Source of the DNA: DASTDH01 sp035601575
GTDB taxonomy: Bacteria > Verrucomicrobiota > Verrucomicrobiia > Chthoniobacterales > JAFAMB01
Length of the DNA: 64,000 bases
NCBI GenBank assembly: GCA_035601575.1
Contig: DATNNZ010000323.1
Coordinates: 1-64,000 of the forward strand
Direction: 5' to 3'
The position numbers and the translations under genes were made by a program. This document shows, piece by piece, positions 35,688 to 44,405 of this stretch. Position 1 is the stretch's first letter; each line of letters opens with the position of its first letter. Under the pieces are notes generated by a model. It searched no databases and was not told where the DNA came from. It saw only the letters and a list, made by a program, of their open reading frames with translations.

Positions 35688-35866
35688 TGGCTCAAACCCG
35701 GCGCAGGGGAAGCCACACGGATGAGCACAGCCACCTAAAATGCGCCGAGGTTTTCGCCCTACCGTTTATGGGAATTGCGGGCGCGCCAAGTTGTGGCGCG
35801 GCATCAATGGCTCAAACCCGGCGCATCGAGTGCAAAACGGGTGTGTTAGCAGCCTAATGCGCGGAA
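35688..35866 (+). repeat. two REP-like repeats downstream of transposase (copies B and C)
   Basis: Copy B (35688-35764) has TGGCTCAAACCCGGCGCA, GGGGAAGCCACACGGATGAG, TGCGCCGAGG and TTTTCGCCCTACCGT. Copy C (35808-35866) repeats TGGCTCAAACCCGGCGCA but diverges after it, ending TAATGCGCGGAAG. Between them CGCGCCA-AGTTG-TGGCGCG (35782-35800) forms a compact hairpin. With copy D they bracket the transposase remnant. Confidence 0.8.
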
Positions 35867-35900
35867 GACCCCCCATCGCTCCACTAATTGGGCCTTGACC

Positions 35901-36317
35901 CTACTTCTTTTCGGCCTTCTTCTCGGGTTTTTCGTCGAGGTCTATCTTTGGCTCGGTCACCGGCTGATCTACCCATTCGACGTAGGCCATGGGTGCCGAA
36001 TCACTCTGGCGTAAACCCAATTTGACTATCCGGACATAACCTCCCTGGCGAGTGCCAGACCGCGGCGCCACATCCGCAAACAATATCCGTACGGCCTCTT
36101 TCTGATGGAGAAACGCAAAGGCAAGACGGCGCGCGTGCAAATCGTTCCGTTTACCTAAGGTCACCATCCTTTCGGCCAGCGGTCGTACTGCCTTCGCCTT
36201 TGCCAGGGTCGTCTTGATCCGGCTATGTTCAATCAAGCTACAGATTTGATTGGCCAGCATCAGATTGCGATGTTCGGCCTTCCGGCCCAATTTTACGGTC
36301 TTTTTCGTATGACGCAT
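35901..36317 (-). CDS. rplQ: 50S ribosomal protein L17
   Basis: Large-subunit protein near the exit tunnel. The N-terminus RHTKKTVKLGRKAEHRNLML and HSRIKTTLAKAKAVRPLAER is the L17 signature. The core continues through LADVAPRSGTRQGGY and VRIVKLGLRQSDSAPMAYVE. The 138 residues end in a Lys/Glu-rich tail beyond the usual domain. It follows rpoA by 6 bases on the minus strand, the usual order. Confidence 0.97.
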   Translation of the reverse strand: MRHTKKTVKLGRKAEHRNLMLANQICSLIEHSRIKTTLAKAKAVRPLAERMVTLGKRNDLHARRLAFAFLHQKEAVRILFADVAPRSGTRQGGYVRIVKLGLRQSDSAPMAYVEWVDQPVTEPKIDLDEKPEKKAEKK

Positions 36318-36323
36318 AGGTCG

Positions 36324-37358
36324 TTAGAGCGTGACTAATTTCCCGTCATCGTTTCGATCGCCCGACAGAGACGGCTCAACCAATCCAGATTCAAATTTCA
36401 TCCCCAGGCTCAGGCCTAGTTGCTGCAATTTCTCCTTAATTTCGTTGAGCGATTTCTTTCCAAAGTTCCGGTATTTCAACATCTCCGCTTCGGTTTTCAT
36501 CGCCAGTTGCCCGACCGTGGTGATGTTGGCGTTGTTCAAGCAATTCGCGGCTCGGACCGAAAGCTCGATCTCGTTCACGCTCATATTCAGCATCTTCTTC
36601 AGGCGAGTGTTCTCCTGGCTGACCTCTTCCGAAGTTTCGTCAAATTCTACCTGGCTATCGTCGTAATTGACGAAGACATCCAAGTGGTGGCGAAGAATGG
36701 CAGAAGCTTGTAATAAGGAGTCATCTGGAGTAATTCGTCCGTCAGTCCAGATCTCCATGATAAGCTTATCGTAGTCGGTACGCTGACCGACCCGCGTGTT
36801 CTCCACCGCGTACTTTACCCGGGTGACCGGTGAAAAGATGGAATCGATCGGAATTACGCCAATCGGCATATCCGGGCGTTTGTTCTCGTCACCGGTGAAA
36901 AATCCCCGCCCAACCCGCACCTCAAACTCGGCTTCGAATTTTTGTTTTTTATCAATGGTACAGATGACTTGGTCCGTGTTCAGCACCTCGATTCCCGAAG
37001 TTGTTTGAATATCGCCGGCCGTGACAACACCCTCTTTGGTGACACTGATCGAGACGGTACGCGCCTCGTGGTCAACTGCCTTAAACCGAATCTTCTTCAG
37101 GTTCAGAACGATATCGGTGACATCCTCAACGATACCCGGCAACGCCGCAAACTCGTGCTGCGCACCAGTAATTCTGGCAGTGGTAATGGCTGCTCCTTCC
37201 AGCGAGGAGAGCAGAACCCGACGAAGCGAATTTCCGACGGTGTGGCCATAGCCAGCCTCGAAGGGCTCAGCAACAAATTTAGCGTAGGTTTCTGTGCTGG
37301 TAGCCTCGTCCTTGACCAGGCTTTTTGGCATCTCGAAACGTCCAAGACGAACGGTCAT
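36324..37358 (-). CDS. rpoA: RNA polymerase alpha subunit
   Basis: Scaffold and promoter-contact subunit of RNA polymerase, 344 residues. The N-terminal dimerisation domain has YAKFVAEPFEAGYGHTVGNS and LRRVLLSSLEGAAITTARI. The middle has LNLKKIRFKAVDHEAR and PIDSIFSPVTRVKYAVENTR. The C-terminal domain begins near residue 255 with ELSVRAANCLNNANITTVGQ and has RNFGKKSLNEIKEKL. All parts are intact. The upstream side shows no rpsM, rpsK or rpsD; a spacer and a divergent thiolase gene are there instead, so rpoA-rplQ is split from the rest of the alpha operon. Confidence 0.98.
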   Translation of the reverse strand: MTVRLGRFEMPKSLVKDEATSTETYAKFVAEPFEAGYGHTVGNSLRRVLLSSLEGAAITTARITGAQHEFAALPGIVEDVTDIVLNLKKIRFKAVDHEARTVSISVTKEGVVTAGDIQTTSGIEVLNTDQVICTIDKKQKFEAEFEVRVGRGFFTGDENKRPDMPIGVIPIDSIFSPVTRVKYAVENTRVGQRTDYDKLIMEIWTDGRITPDDSLLQASAILRHHLDVFVNYDDSQVEFDETSEEVSQENTRLKKMLNMSVNEIELSVRAANCLNNANITTVGQLAMKTEAEMLKYRNFGKKSLNEIKEKLQQLGLSLGMKFESGLVEPSLSGDRNDDGKLVTL

Positions 37359-37806
37359 AAAATTATTTCACGGATAGAGCCGGGTTTCCCCTGGCGCGGG
37401 CGGCTCGCAACCTGAAGATTGGAGCCCAGGGACCTACGGCAATTAACTGCTCGCGCGGAGCGAAGAAAAAGCCACAGGGAAGCCCCGTTGTCAAGTGAGG
37501 GGTCGCTGCCTGTCCACCGTAGGCTTTCTATAACTTACGCTCCTGATCCATGCAATTTGGCGACGGCGGGATCTTCGTCATCCCCATGGGTCTCATAAGA
37601 CTTATGCGACTCAGGTGACTCAGAGACCTATTCCGACGGGACGCCCACGCCGCCGTGCTACGCTTTGGCGCGCCCGAGCCCTGGGTTTGGCAAACCGCAC
37701 GAGCTTGGCCGCGATCCAGCCACCGGACAAAGTCGGGAGCGTGTCCCCACCGGCGCATTGCCTTTCGCGGCTACCAATGCAAAAATACTTCAAGGGGATC
37801 AAATCC
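37359..37806. other. 448-base spacer with short repeats
   Basis: Divergent promoter region between rpoA and the thiolase gene. It contains a degenerate repeat stretch near 37587-37622 (GGTCTCATAAGACTTATG, then GACTCAGGTGACTCAG) that resembles, in reverse complement, the tandem repeat at 57385. A GC-rich block follows (37640-37760). The thiolase frame stays open back to 37615, but this part is Arg/Pro-rich and not conserved. No gene is called. Confidence 0.4.
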
Positions 37807-39018
37807 ATGCCCATTCTCGAAGAGGTATACGTTTTTGACGCGGTGAGGACGCCGCGTGGCCGCGGCAAACCGACGGGCGGTCTGCATACCCAAACGCCGC
37901 TTTCGCTTGTTGTTGTTCTGTTGGAGGAACTCCGCCGCCGTTACGCGGGAATTGAGCGCTCCGTCGACGAGATAGTGCTGGGTTGCTGTGAGCAATTCAA
38001 TGATCAAGGCGGCAATCTGGCTAGATCGGCTGCCCTGCAGGCCCGCTATTCTACCAGCACCCCCGGCTTAATGGTCTCACGTTTTTGCGGCTCCGGACTT
38101 GATGCGGTGAACGTTGCCGTAGCGAAGGTGATGAGCGGGCAAGCCGATCTGGTCCTTGCCGGCGGAGTCGAGATGCTCTCGCTCTTCTCCATCTTTGGAT
38201 CGGGAGGCCCGATGCTTTCCGATATTGAATTCAAGGATCAAACCGTCGGCATCCCGCAAGGTATCTCTGCCGATCTTATCGCCACGCGGCAAGGCTACTC
38301 GCGAAACGATGTGGATAACTTTGCCGCACAGTCTCAGCAGCGGGCCTATCGGGCTTGGGAACAGGGCTGGTTCTCGCGCTCAGTCGTTCCGGTAAATACC
38401 GGTTCCACGTTGCTCGAACGGGATGAATTGGTACGCAACAACGTTACCACCGAGAGTTTATCCGAACTAAAGCCGTCCTTTGAAAAGGCAGGAGAAGCTG
38501 AGGGATATGCCGAGATTATTCGCTATCGCTATCCTCGAGTTGGACGCTTGAATTATGTCCATCACCCGGGTAATTCGTCCGGGATCGCCGATGGCGCAGG
38601 ATTGGTGATCATTGGAAACCGCGAAGTCTCGGAACGGTTGGGCATGCAACCAAGAGCGCGAATCCTGTCGACCGCGAGCGCGGCCGACGATCCCTGCATC
38701 ATGCTAACTGCTCCGGCCGAAGCGGCCAGTAAGGCGTTGCGACGAGTTGGATTACGGTTTTCCGACATCGACCTTTATGAGATCAACGAAGCCTTCGCCT
38801 CGGTCGTCTTGTACTTTATGGAGAAGACGAAAGTTCCCCACGAAAAGGTCAATCCAGTGGGCGGAGCTATCGCGATGGGACATCCAGTCGGTGCGACCGG
38901 AGCAATGCTGATCGGCACCTTGATCGATGAGATGCTACGACGAGAGGTCCGCCGCGGAGCAGTGACCATGTGTACGGGGCTCGGAATGGGTGTCGCGACC
39001 ATTTTGGAGACCGTGTGA
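37807..39018 (+). CDS. thiolase (acetyl-CoA C-acyltransferase)
   Basis: A 403-residue thiolase, the last enzyme of the fatty acid beta-oxidation cycle or an acetoacetyl-CoA thiolase. It has the acyl-accepting Cys94 in VSRFCGSGLDAVN, then the DLYEINEAFASV block, GGAIAMGHPVGATGA with the catalytic His, and VTMCTGLGMGVA with the second Cys. The ATG at 37807 is chosen because the conserved sequence (VYVFDAVRTPRGRGK) starts just after it. It overlaps the FadB-like gene by 4 bases, so the two form one unit like fadA/fadB in reverse order. Confidence 0.94.
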   Translation: MPILEEVYVFDAVRTPRGRGKPTGGLHTQTPLSLVVVLLEELRRRYAGIERSVDEIVLGCCEQFNDQGGNLARSAALQARYSTSTPGLMVSRFCGSGLDAVNVAVAKVMSGQADLVLAGGVEMLSLFSIFGSGGPMLSDIEFKDQTVGIPQGISADLIATRQGYSRNDVDNFAAQSQQRAYRAWEQGWFSRSVVPVNTGSTLLERDELVRNNVTTESLSELKPSFEKAGEAEGYAEIIRYRYPRVGRLNYVHHPGNSSGIADGAGLVIIGNREVSERLGMQPRARILSTASAADDPCIMLTAPAEAASKALRRVGLRFSDIDLYEINEAFASVVLYFMEKTKVPHEKVNPVGGAIAMGHPVGATGAMLIGTLIDEMLRREVRRGAVTMCTGLGMGVATILETV

Positions 39019-41006
39019 AGAGAATTGCTTTCGTCGATTTTCCGAAAATTCCGAACGGAGGATTTCTTTCGGCGCTTGAGCGGGAGCTTGCTGAACCGAA
39101 CAACTCCGCCGTTTGTATCCGCTTTTCGCCAGCGGTCGACGAACCGGCTGACGAACTCCGGATAGTGTATTCGGCCCCCCCATTGCTATCAGAGCTGCGG
39201 GAAACGTTGCGGATGCTGGAAAAAGGTTCCAAGCCAGTAGCCGCTTGGCTCGAAGGCGACCTGTCCGGCCTCGGCTTCGAAGTCGCGCTCACCTGCCACC
39301 GGCGTTTCACCCGTCAAAAACTGATCCGTTTTTCCTGGCCTTGGATGAAGTATGGTTTGCTTCCGCTTTTGGGGACAACTCAGCGGCTGCCTCACTTAGT
39401 CGGACTGAAATCCACTCTCGAGTGCCTGCTGTTCGATAAGCCGATCATTAACGACAACGCCAACAATGCGCTCCTTACAACGGTCGACGGAAGCACGGAA
39501 CAGGATGCAATCGCAGCCTGGTCCGACGTTGCCGAAAAACCGGTTCAGCCCTGGGATCAAACCGATGTTACCAGGTCGCCCCTTTGGAGCCAAAGCATTC
39601 CGAACCGAACCCTGTTGCAGGCCGCCTATTTGCGAATCAGGCAAAAGTCGCCCTCTGAAGACCGCGCACCCGGGTTGCTGCTGCAAGTCCTTCATGATGG
39701 ACTAGAAAGAACCTTCGATGCCGGACTGAAACTGGAAGCCGTCGCATTCGAGAAAGCCCGAACAGCGCCCTCCACCAAACAGCGGATTTATGCGCAATAC
39801 GAACTTCCCCAGCGGGCGATCAAGCGCGCATCGCGGGTCCCAGCGGCTTTTCAAAAGATAGGTATTCTGGGGAGTGGGCTAATGGGAACTGGTATCGCCT
39901 ACACCGCGGCTTGCGCCGGCCTGGAAGTACGATTGTTCGACCTGGATGCAGAGGCGATCAAGCGATCATTGGCCCGGATGAAAAAGCTCTCCGAAAGGCG
40001 TTCATTGAGCGGAATAAACGGTGATCAAATCATCGGCCGAGTCCATCCTGCTTACCAGATAAGTGATTTGCGCGATTGTGGATTCGTAGTCGAAGCGGTC
40101 TTCGAACGACTCGAAACCAAAAAGGAAGTCTTGGCAGCGGTCAGCGCTGAACTTAGTCCCGCGACCATTCTCGCCTCCAATACCACAACCTTCCCAATCT
40201 CCGAATTGGCAAAGTCGGTTCGCCAACCGGAAAACTTCATTGGGACACATTTCTTTGCCCCGGTTGAACAAATGGATTTGTTAGAAGTTATCCTCGGTGA
40301 GGAAACGTCTGATCAAACCAAGCAGCTGGCCTTGGGGCTTGCGTCACGACTCAATAAAGTGCCGCTGGTTGTCCGGGACGGTCCCGGATTTTATACCAGC
40401 AGAGTGGTGATGTCCTATATTCAAGAAGCTTTGCTCATGTTGGCGGAGGGGATCACTCCTTCGCTAATCGACAACGCAGCTCGCAATGCCGGAATGATCC
40501 TTGGCCCGCTGGCCATGGCTGATCTCACCTCTCTCGATTTGTTGGCCGACATTTTTCGGAGCCTGGCGCATCATGGCCGTGGATCAGCACAGTTTGCTCA
40601 GGATGCGATTAGCATTCTATCGAAGTTTATTGCGGCGAAGCGGCTAGGACGGAAAGTTCGAGGAGGCATCTACAATTATACGGAAGACGGGACACGGCGC
40701 GAATGGACCGAGCTCCCACAATGGTTCCCCAGCGATCCTAAGCCGCCCATCAGCGACGCAATTGCGGATCGATTGATGTATATCCAGACGATCGAAACCT
40801 TGTACACGTTACGCGAAGGAATTCTCGACGCACCGGAGTTGGCAGACCTAGCTTCGGTACTAGGATGGAAGTACCCGGCGTTTCGAGGTGGTGTCATGCG
40901 CTATGTGCACGTAATCGGACCAGAAAAATTCGAGGCGACCCGGCAAGATCTGGAAAGAAAGTACGGCCGCAGATTTGCTATTCCTGCCAGTGTTTCCGGC
41001 AAGTAG
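39015..41006 (+). CDS. FadB-like 3-hydroxyacyl-CoA dehydrogenase with degenerate hydratase domain
   Basis: A 663-residue fusion. The dehydrogenase half is intact: NAD-binding IGILGSGLMGTGIAYTAACA (about 280-300), SNTTTFPISELA, and the catalytic histidine in FIGTHFFAPVEQMDLLEVI, then two C-terminal helical domains (DGPGFYTSRVVMSYIQEA). The N-terminal crotonase-like half is short and poorly conserved. Glu89 in GLGFE is in the position of one catalytic glutamate. At the second, the FadB pattern PETKLGIMP reads PWMKYGLLP, so Trp110 replaces glutamate. Hydratase activity is therefore doubtful. The GTG at 39015 overlaps the thiolase stop. Confidence 0.88.
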   Translation: MKRIAFVDFPKIPNGGFLSALERELAEPNNSAVCIRFSPAVDEPADELRIVYSAPPLLSELRETLRMLEKGSKPVAAWLEGDLSGLGFEVALTCHRRFTRQKLIRFSWPWMKYGLLPLLGTTQRLPHLVGLKSTLECLLFDKPIINDNANNALLTTVDGSTEQDAIAAWSDVAEKPVQPWDQTDVTRSPLWSQSIPNRTLLQAAYLRIRQKSPSEDRAPGLLLQVLHDGLERTFDAGLKLEAVAFEKARTAPSTKQRIYAQYELPQRAIKRASRVPAAFQKIGILGSGLMGTGIAYTAACAGLEVRLFDLDAEAIKRSLARMKKLSERRSLSGINGDQIIGRVHPAYQISDLRDCGFVVEAVFERLETKKEVLAAVSAELSPATILASNTTTFPISELAKSVRQPENFIGTHFFAPVEQMDLLEVILGEETSDQTKQLALGLASRLNKVPLVVRDGPGFYTSRVVMSYIQEALLMLAEGITPSLIDNAARNAGMILGPLAMADLTSLDLLADIFRSLAHHGRGSAQFAQDAISILSKFIAAKRLGRKVRGGIYNYTEDGTRREWTELPQWFPSDPKPPISDAIADRLMYIQTIETLYTLREGILDAPELADLASVLGWKYPAFRGGVMRYVHVIGPEKFEATRQDLERKYGRRFAIPASVSGK

Positions 41007-41334
41007 ATCGCAGGTTCGGCGTTCCACAAAAGCTCACGAAGACAGAACTTTGCACAGGAGCTCACCGAGGGAACAGAGAAACTGGTACTTGATCCAGACA
41101 TCGGGACCAAATGGTCCGTCGCTTTTGTACCGGGTGACAACTCGGCAAAACCGGAACTCCCCTCTTTGAGATCTTTGCGATCTCTTTGTTTAATAATTCT
41201 TTCTTCGCGACCTCCTGTTGAGCCGGTGTGCCCGAGCTGTGATTGATTTCCTCAACCAGGCCGAATAGAGTATGTGACGTCTGACCGCCGGAGCCGCGGT
41301 GGCTCTTGCGGTGTTCAACCGTAGATCGAGCTGT
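41007..41334. other. 328-base spacer with degenerate repeats
   Basis: No gene is seen. The spacer has a CACAGGAGCTCACCGAGGGA-type stretch (about 41053-41072) and a short run of near repeats, TTTGAGATC, TTTGCGATC, TCTTTG (about 41165-41190). Both resemble common low-complexity spacer debris. Confidence 0.35.
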
Positions 41335-42051
41335 ATGAAAAAGGACTACTATCTCGTGCTTCACCTGACACCCGAAGCATCGAGCGAAGAAATCAGGTCT
41401 GCTTATCGTCGCCGCGCCCTTGAACTTCACCCCGATCAATCGGGTTTTGGCAGTGACGCGTTTCTCGAACTCCAGGAGGCTTATACCGTACTGAGTGATC
41501 CGGCCCGGCGCGCCCGTTACGACCGTAAAACAGAGACAATTCCGGTTCATCACGCTGACCCGTCGCACTACAGAACAACAAAGGCCGGACGTGGATACTC
41601 GGCGGAACCACTTACTCCGGTCCAACCGGCCGGTGGTTTCGAAGACGTAGCTCTCTTCCGTTCATTTGAAACGTTCTCTCCTTCTTTTGAGGAGATATTC
41701 GAACGTCTCTGGAGCAATTTCGATCTGCTGACCCGCCCGAAGGAGGAGCGATTGGAAAGTCTGACCGTCGATGTGCCTTTGTCACCCGAAGAGGCGTTTG
41801 CGGGCGGGGCAGTCCATATCATGGTTCCTGCCAGAGCGATTTGTCCGGCGTGTCGTGGAAGAGGAAGTGTTGGTCCCTACGAGTGCTGGCGGTGCGAAGG
41901 ACACGGGGCGTTGACCGGCGAATACCCAGTGATGGTGAGTTATCCAGCTGGATTGCAGGACGATTATACGGTGCGTTTGTCCTTAGATCGCTTTGGCATC
42001 GAGAATTTTTATCTCATTGTTCGATTCCGACCGACCGCGGCAGTTTGGTAA
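41335..42051 (+). CDS. DnaJ-like protein with single zinc centre
   Basis: A 238-residue J-domain protein. Residues 1-65 form the J domain (DYYLVLHLTPEASSEEIRSA, then the HPD motif in ELHPDQSG that activates DnaK, and FLELQEAYTVLSDPARRARY). After a linker, residues 135-165 (LTVDVPLSPEEAFAGGAVHI) match the DnaJ client domain. Then come only two CxxCxGxG motifs, CPACRGRG (from Cys170) and CWRCEGHG, in place of four, enough for one zinc. A short beta segment follows. So this is a shortened co-chaperone, not DnaJ itself. The ATG at 41335 begins just before the J domain. Confidence 0.85.
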   Translation: MKKDYYLVLHLTPEASSEEIRSAYRRRALELHPDQSGFGSDAFLELQEAYTVLSDPARRARYDRKTETIPVHHADPSHYRTTKAGRGYSAEPLTPVQPAGGFEDVALFRSFETFSPSFEEIFERLWSNFDLLTRPKEERLESLTVDVPLSPEEAFAGGAVHIMVPARAICPACRGRGSVGPYECWRCEGHGALTGEYPVMVSYPAGLQDDYTVRLSLDRFGIENFYLIVRFRPTAAVW

Positions 42052-42321
42052 CATCGATTTGAGCCAAAATCCGGGAGATCATGGCAACCTATTCACGAGC
42101 GGATTTCTAGTGAACAAATGCTTGCCATAAAAGGCGATTGCGCCCTGCACTACAGCACTTAGATTCTTCGTTGGCACGGCGGAAGAGCATCGGTCCCAAA
42201 CCGGGTTCGAGGTCATTGTCCCGGGGCGTCAGGACGCCTTAATGGCAACATCCCGCTTGGCGGGAGCGCCTACCTCTTTATGCCTCCGCCGCGCCTTTTT
42301 TCTCTACGCCCCAATGATTCA
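42052..42321. other. spacer with two hairpins between convergent genes
   Basis: Two compact hairpins lie here: GGCGTC-AG-GACGCC (42225-42238) and TCCCGC-TTG-GCGGGA (42251-42265). Around 42295-42304 there is a T-run on the plus strand. They sit between the convergent ends of the J-domain and MFS genes and may act as terminators or be remnants of a palindromic repeat. Confidence 0.4.
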
Positions 42322-43650
42322 CTAATTTTCGCTAGGATTTTCGTGCCCGTGCTCATCTACCGGGTATTTCTTGGGGACGAACGCAAGGACCAGAACTGCG
42401 CCGAGCAGAAGCATAGCGGAAACGACGTAGAGACCGTAGTCTCCTCGCTTGGTTAAGTCGGTAACTAAACCAACGATCGAAGGGCCGAAAAATCCGGCCA
42501 GGTTACCGACCGAATTGATCCAAGCGATGCCGGCTGCCGCCGCAGTACCCGCAAGCACGGCCGTTGGCATCGGCCAAAAGATTGGAAAGGTCGCCAGAAT
42601 ACCCACGGTGGCAATGGTGAGGCCAATCATGGCGATCAGAGTGTTTCCTCGATAAAGGTTACTGATGATTATCCCAACCGCCCCCAAAAATGCTGCGGCA
42701 GTAAAGTGCCAACGACGTTCACCGGAATGATCCGAGCTGCCTCCAAAAAGCACCATTCCGATCGCCCCAAATCCATACGGGATCGCAGTGAGCAGGCCGA
42801 CATATAACGGGTCGTTAATGCCGGTGTTCTTAATCAACTGCGGAATCCAGAACCCGGTACCATATAACCCGAACGCGCAACAGAAATAGACCAGGCAGAA
42901 CAAAAGCAACCGGGGATCGACAAAGATCTGGCCCAAAGGCAAATGGGTTTTGTGGAATTCCTCCTTCTTGAGGTTCTCTTCGAGTAATTCCTTTTCCTCA
43001 GCAGCAAGCCATGGTGCACAGCGGACACCATCGTCGAGGATGAAAGGAATGCATAGTCCAATCAGAATCGACGGAATTCCTTCAAGTAAAAACAATACCT
43101 GCCAGCCTTTCAGATTCGCGACGCCGTTGAATTCATGAAGGATCCAACCTGACACTGGTCCGCCAACCACGCCGGTCAATGCGATTGCCGTCATGAAAAA
43201 AGCAACCATTCGGCCCCGGCGTCGAGAAGGGAACCAATAGGTTAGATACAGAATGATGCCCGGAAAGAAACCCGCTTCAGCCAGGCCGAGCAGAAATCGC
43301 AGCGCATAAAACATCCAAGGCGAATTCACAAACAGCGTCGCCGAAGAAATGATCCCCCACGATATCATTATCCGCGCGATCCAAACCCGCGCTCCGAACT
43401 TTTCCATCAAAATATTGCTGGGAACTTCGAAGAGGAAGTAGCCAACGAAGAAGATACCTGCGCCTAAGCCGTAGACCGTGTCACTTAAACCGACGACGTC
43501 AGATTGCATCTGCAACTTCGCAAAACTAACGTTCACCCGATCAAGATAGGCGGCGATATAACAGAGAAACATCAGGGGAATGATGCGCCAGGCGACTTTG
43601 GCGTAGACAGCGTCTTCGGACACCGACCGTTCGGGAGAGATCGTGGACAT
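42322..43650 (-). CDS. MFS transporter, anion:cation symporter type
   Basis: A 442-residue inner-membrane transporter with 12 predicted helices. The first helix has WRIIPLMFLCYIAAYLDRVN followed by VSFAKLQM, and helices 2-3 carry YGLGAGIFFVGYFLFEVPSN. The loop motif WFPSRRRGRMVAFFMTA is typical. The YLDRVNVSFA pattern and the long charged central loop (EEKELLEENLKKEE) point to the ACS subfamily, which takes up organic acids such as glucarate, tartrate or aromatic acids. The substrate is unknown. It stands alone; no catabolic gene is next to it. Confidence 0.92.
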   Translation of the reverse strand: MSTISPERSVSEDAVYAKVAWRIIPLMFLCYIAAYLDRVNVSFAKLQMQSDVVGLSDTVYGLGAGIFFVGYFLFEVPSNILMEKFGARVWIARIMISWGIISSATLFVNSPWMFYALRFLLGLAEAGFFPGIILYLTYWFPSRRRGRMVAFFMTAIALTGVVGGPVSGWILHEFNGVANLKGWQVLFLLEGIPSILIGLCIPFILDDGVRCAPWLAAEEKELLEENLKKEEFHKTHLPLGQIFVDPRLLLFCLVYFCCAFGLYGTGFWIPQLIKNTGINDPLYVGLLTAIPYGFGAIGMVLFGGSSDHSGERRWHFTAAAFLGAVGIIISNLYRGNTLIAMIGLTIATVGILATFPIFWPMPTAVLAGTAAAAGIAWINSVGNLAGFFGPSIVGLVTDLTKRGDYGLYVVSAMLLLGAVLVLAFVPKKYPVDEHGHENPSEN

Positions 43651-43712
43651 GGGGGAACAGTTTGGAGTCTTGAATCTATCGATAGCTCAGTCAACACATT
43701 CCCAACCCGTTG

Positions 43713-44189
43713 TTATTGGCTCGGGAATTCCTTAGCGATCTTTTCGATATGATCGCGGAATTCCGGATCTTCGCCCTCCAAGAGTTCGGGTAATTCTTTC
43801 CGGAAGTCCGACCGGCGGCACCACTCGCGCATGTAATCTTCCCAGGAACGCCAGAGCCGGCGAGTTTGCCGGTTCATGTGTTCCTCGTAGACCTGAATAT
43901 AGGCGCGTTCGAAGATCGAGACGAGAATTCCGAACAGGGCAAATCTCCGCTCCTGCTGTTCTTCACTGAGTTCTCGCAACGGAGCGCGTCGGTGTAAGAG
44001 CTGCAGATCGGCATTGTCCAGAACGAGTTTCAGAAAACCGATATACTCGTCCGACAATCGTTGATTGAGTTCTTCCTCTTCAGCCAACCGCTCCTTCCGT
44101 CGTTCAGAAACAAAGACCAGGATGGCGAAAGGCAATGCGAACGTCTCGACAAAGTAAAAAGAGAATTCAACGATGTCTTTCCAGTACAT
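43713..44189 (-). CDS. hypothetical membrane-anchored protein
   Basis: A 158-residue protein of unknown function. One N-terminal membrane helix (IVEFSFYFVETFALPFAILV) is followed by a strongly charged, helical cytoplasmic part rich in Arg and Glu (ERRKERLAEEEELNQRLSDE; SWEDYMREWCRR; FRKELPELLEG). Conserved-looking aromatic and acidic positions suggest a real gene. No family was recognised. It lies upstream of the MFS gene on the same strand and is divergent from the FAD-dependent reductase. Confidence 0.7.
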   Translation of the reverse strand: MYWKDIVEFSFYFVETFALPFAILVFVSERRKERLAEEEELNQRLSDEYIGFLKLVLDNADLQLLHRRAPLRELSEEQQERRFALFGILVSIFERAYIQVYEEHMNRQTRRLWRSWEDYMREWCRRSDFRKELPELLEGEDPEFRDHIEKIAKEFPSQ

Positions 44190-44405
44190 TGCGAAATGTC
44201 ATGGAAAACGGTCGCACATGCCACACGAGATGGCCGCTCACGCGGCACAAATCCGACGCGAATCACAATCCAACATCGAGACTTTCTTCCTTCCTAACGC
44301 AAGCAATTGCATACGCAATTCGCTTATAACCAATAAGTTACACATTAAATTACAAATTTTCTTCGAGAAACCGTGTATCCGTTCGTATATTTCACGTTTT
44401 TAAGC

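Noticed and set aside
35064..35866. CRISPR array at the repeat cluster
   Set aside because: The repeats are few, in mixed orientation, not regularly spaced, and surround a Y1 transposase; no cas gene is present.
41007..41625. Minus-strand 187-codon open frame before and across the J-domain gene
   Set aside because: It is antisense to the J domain and reads through low-complexity spacer; no motif seen.
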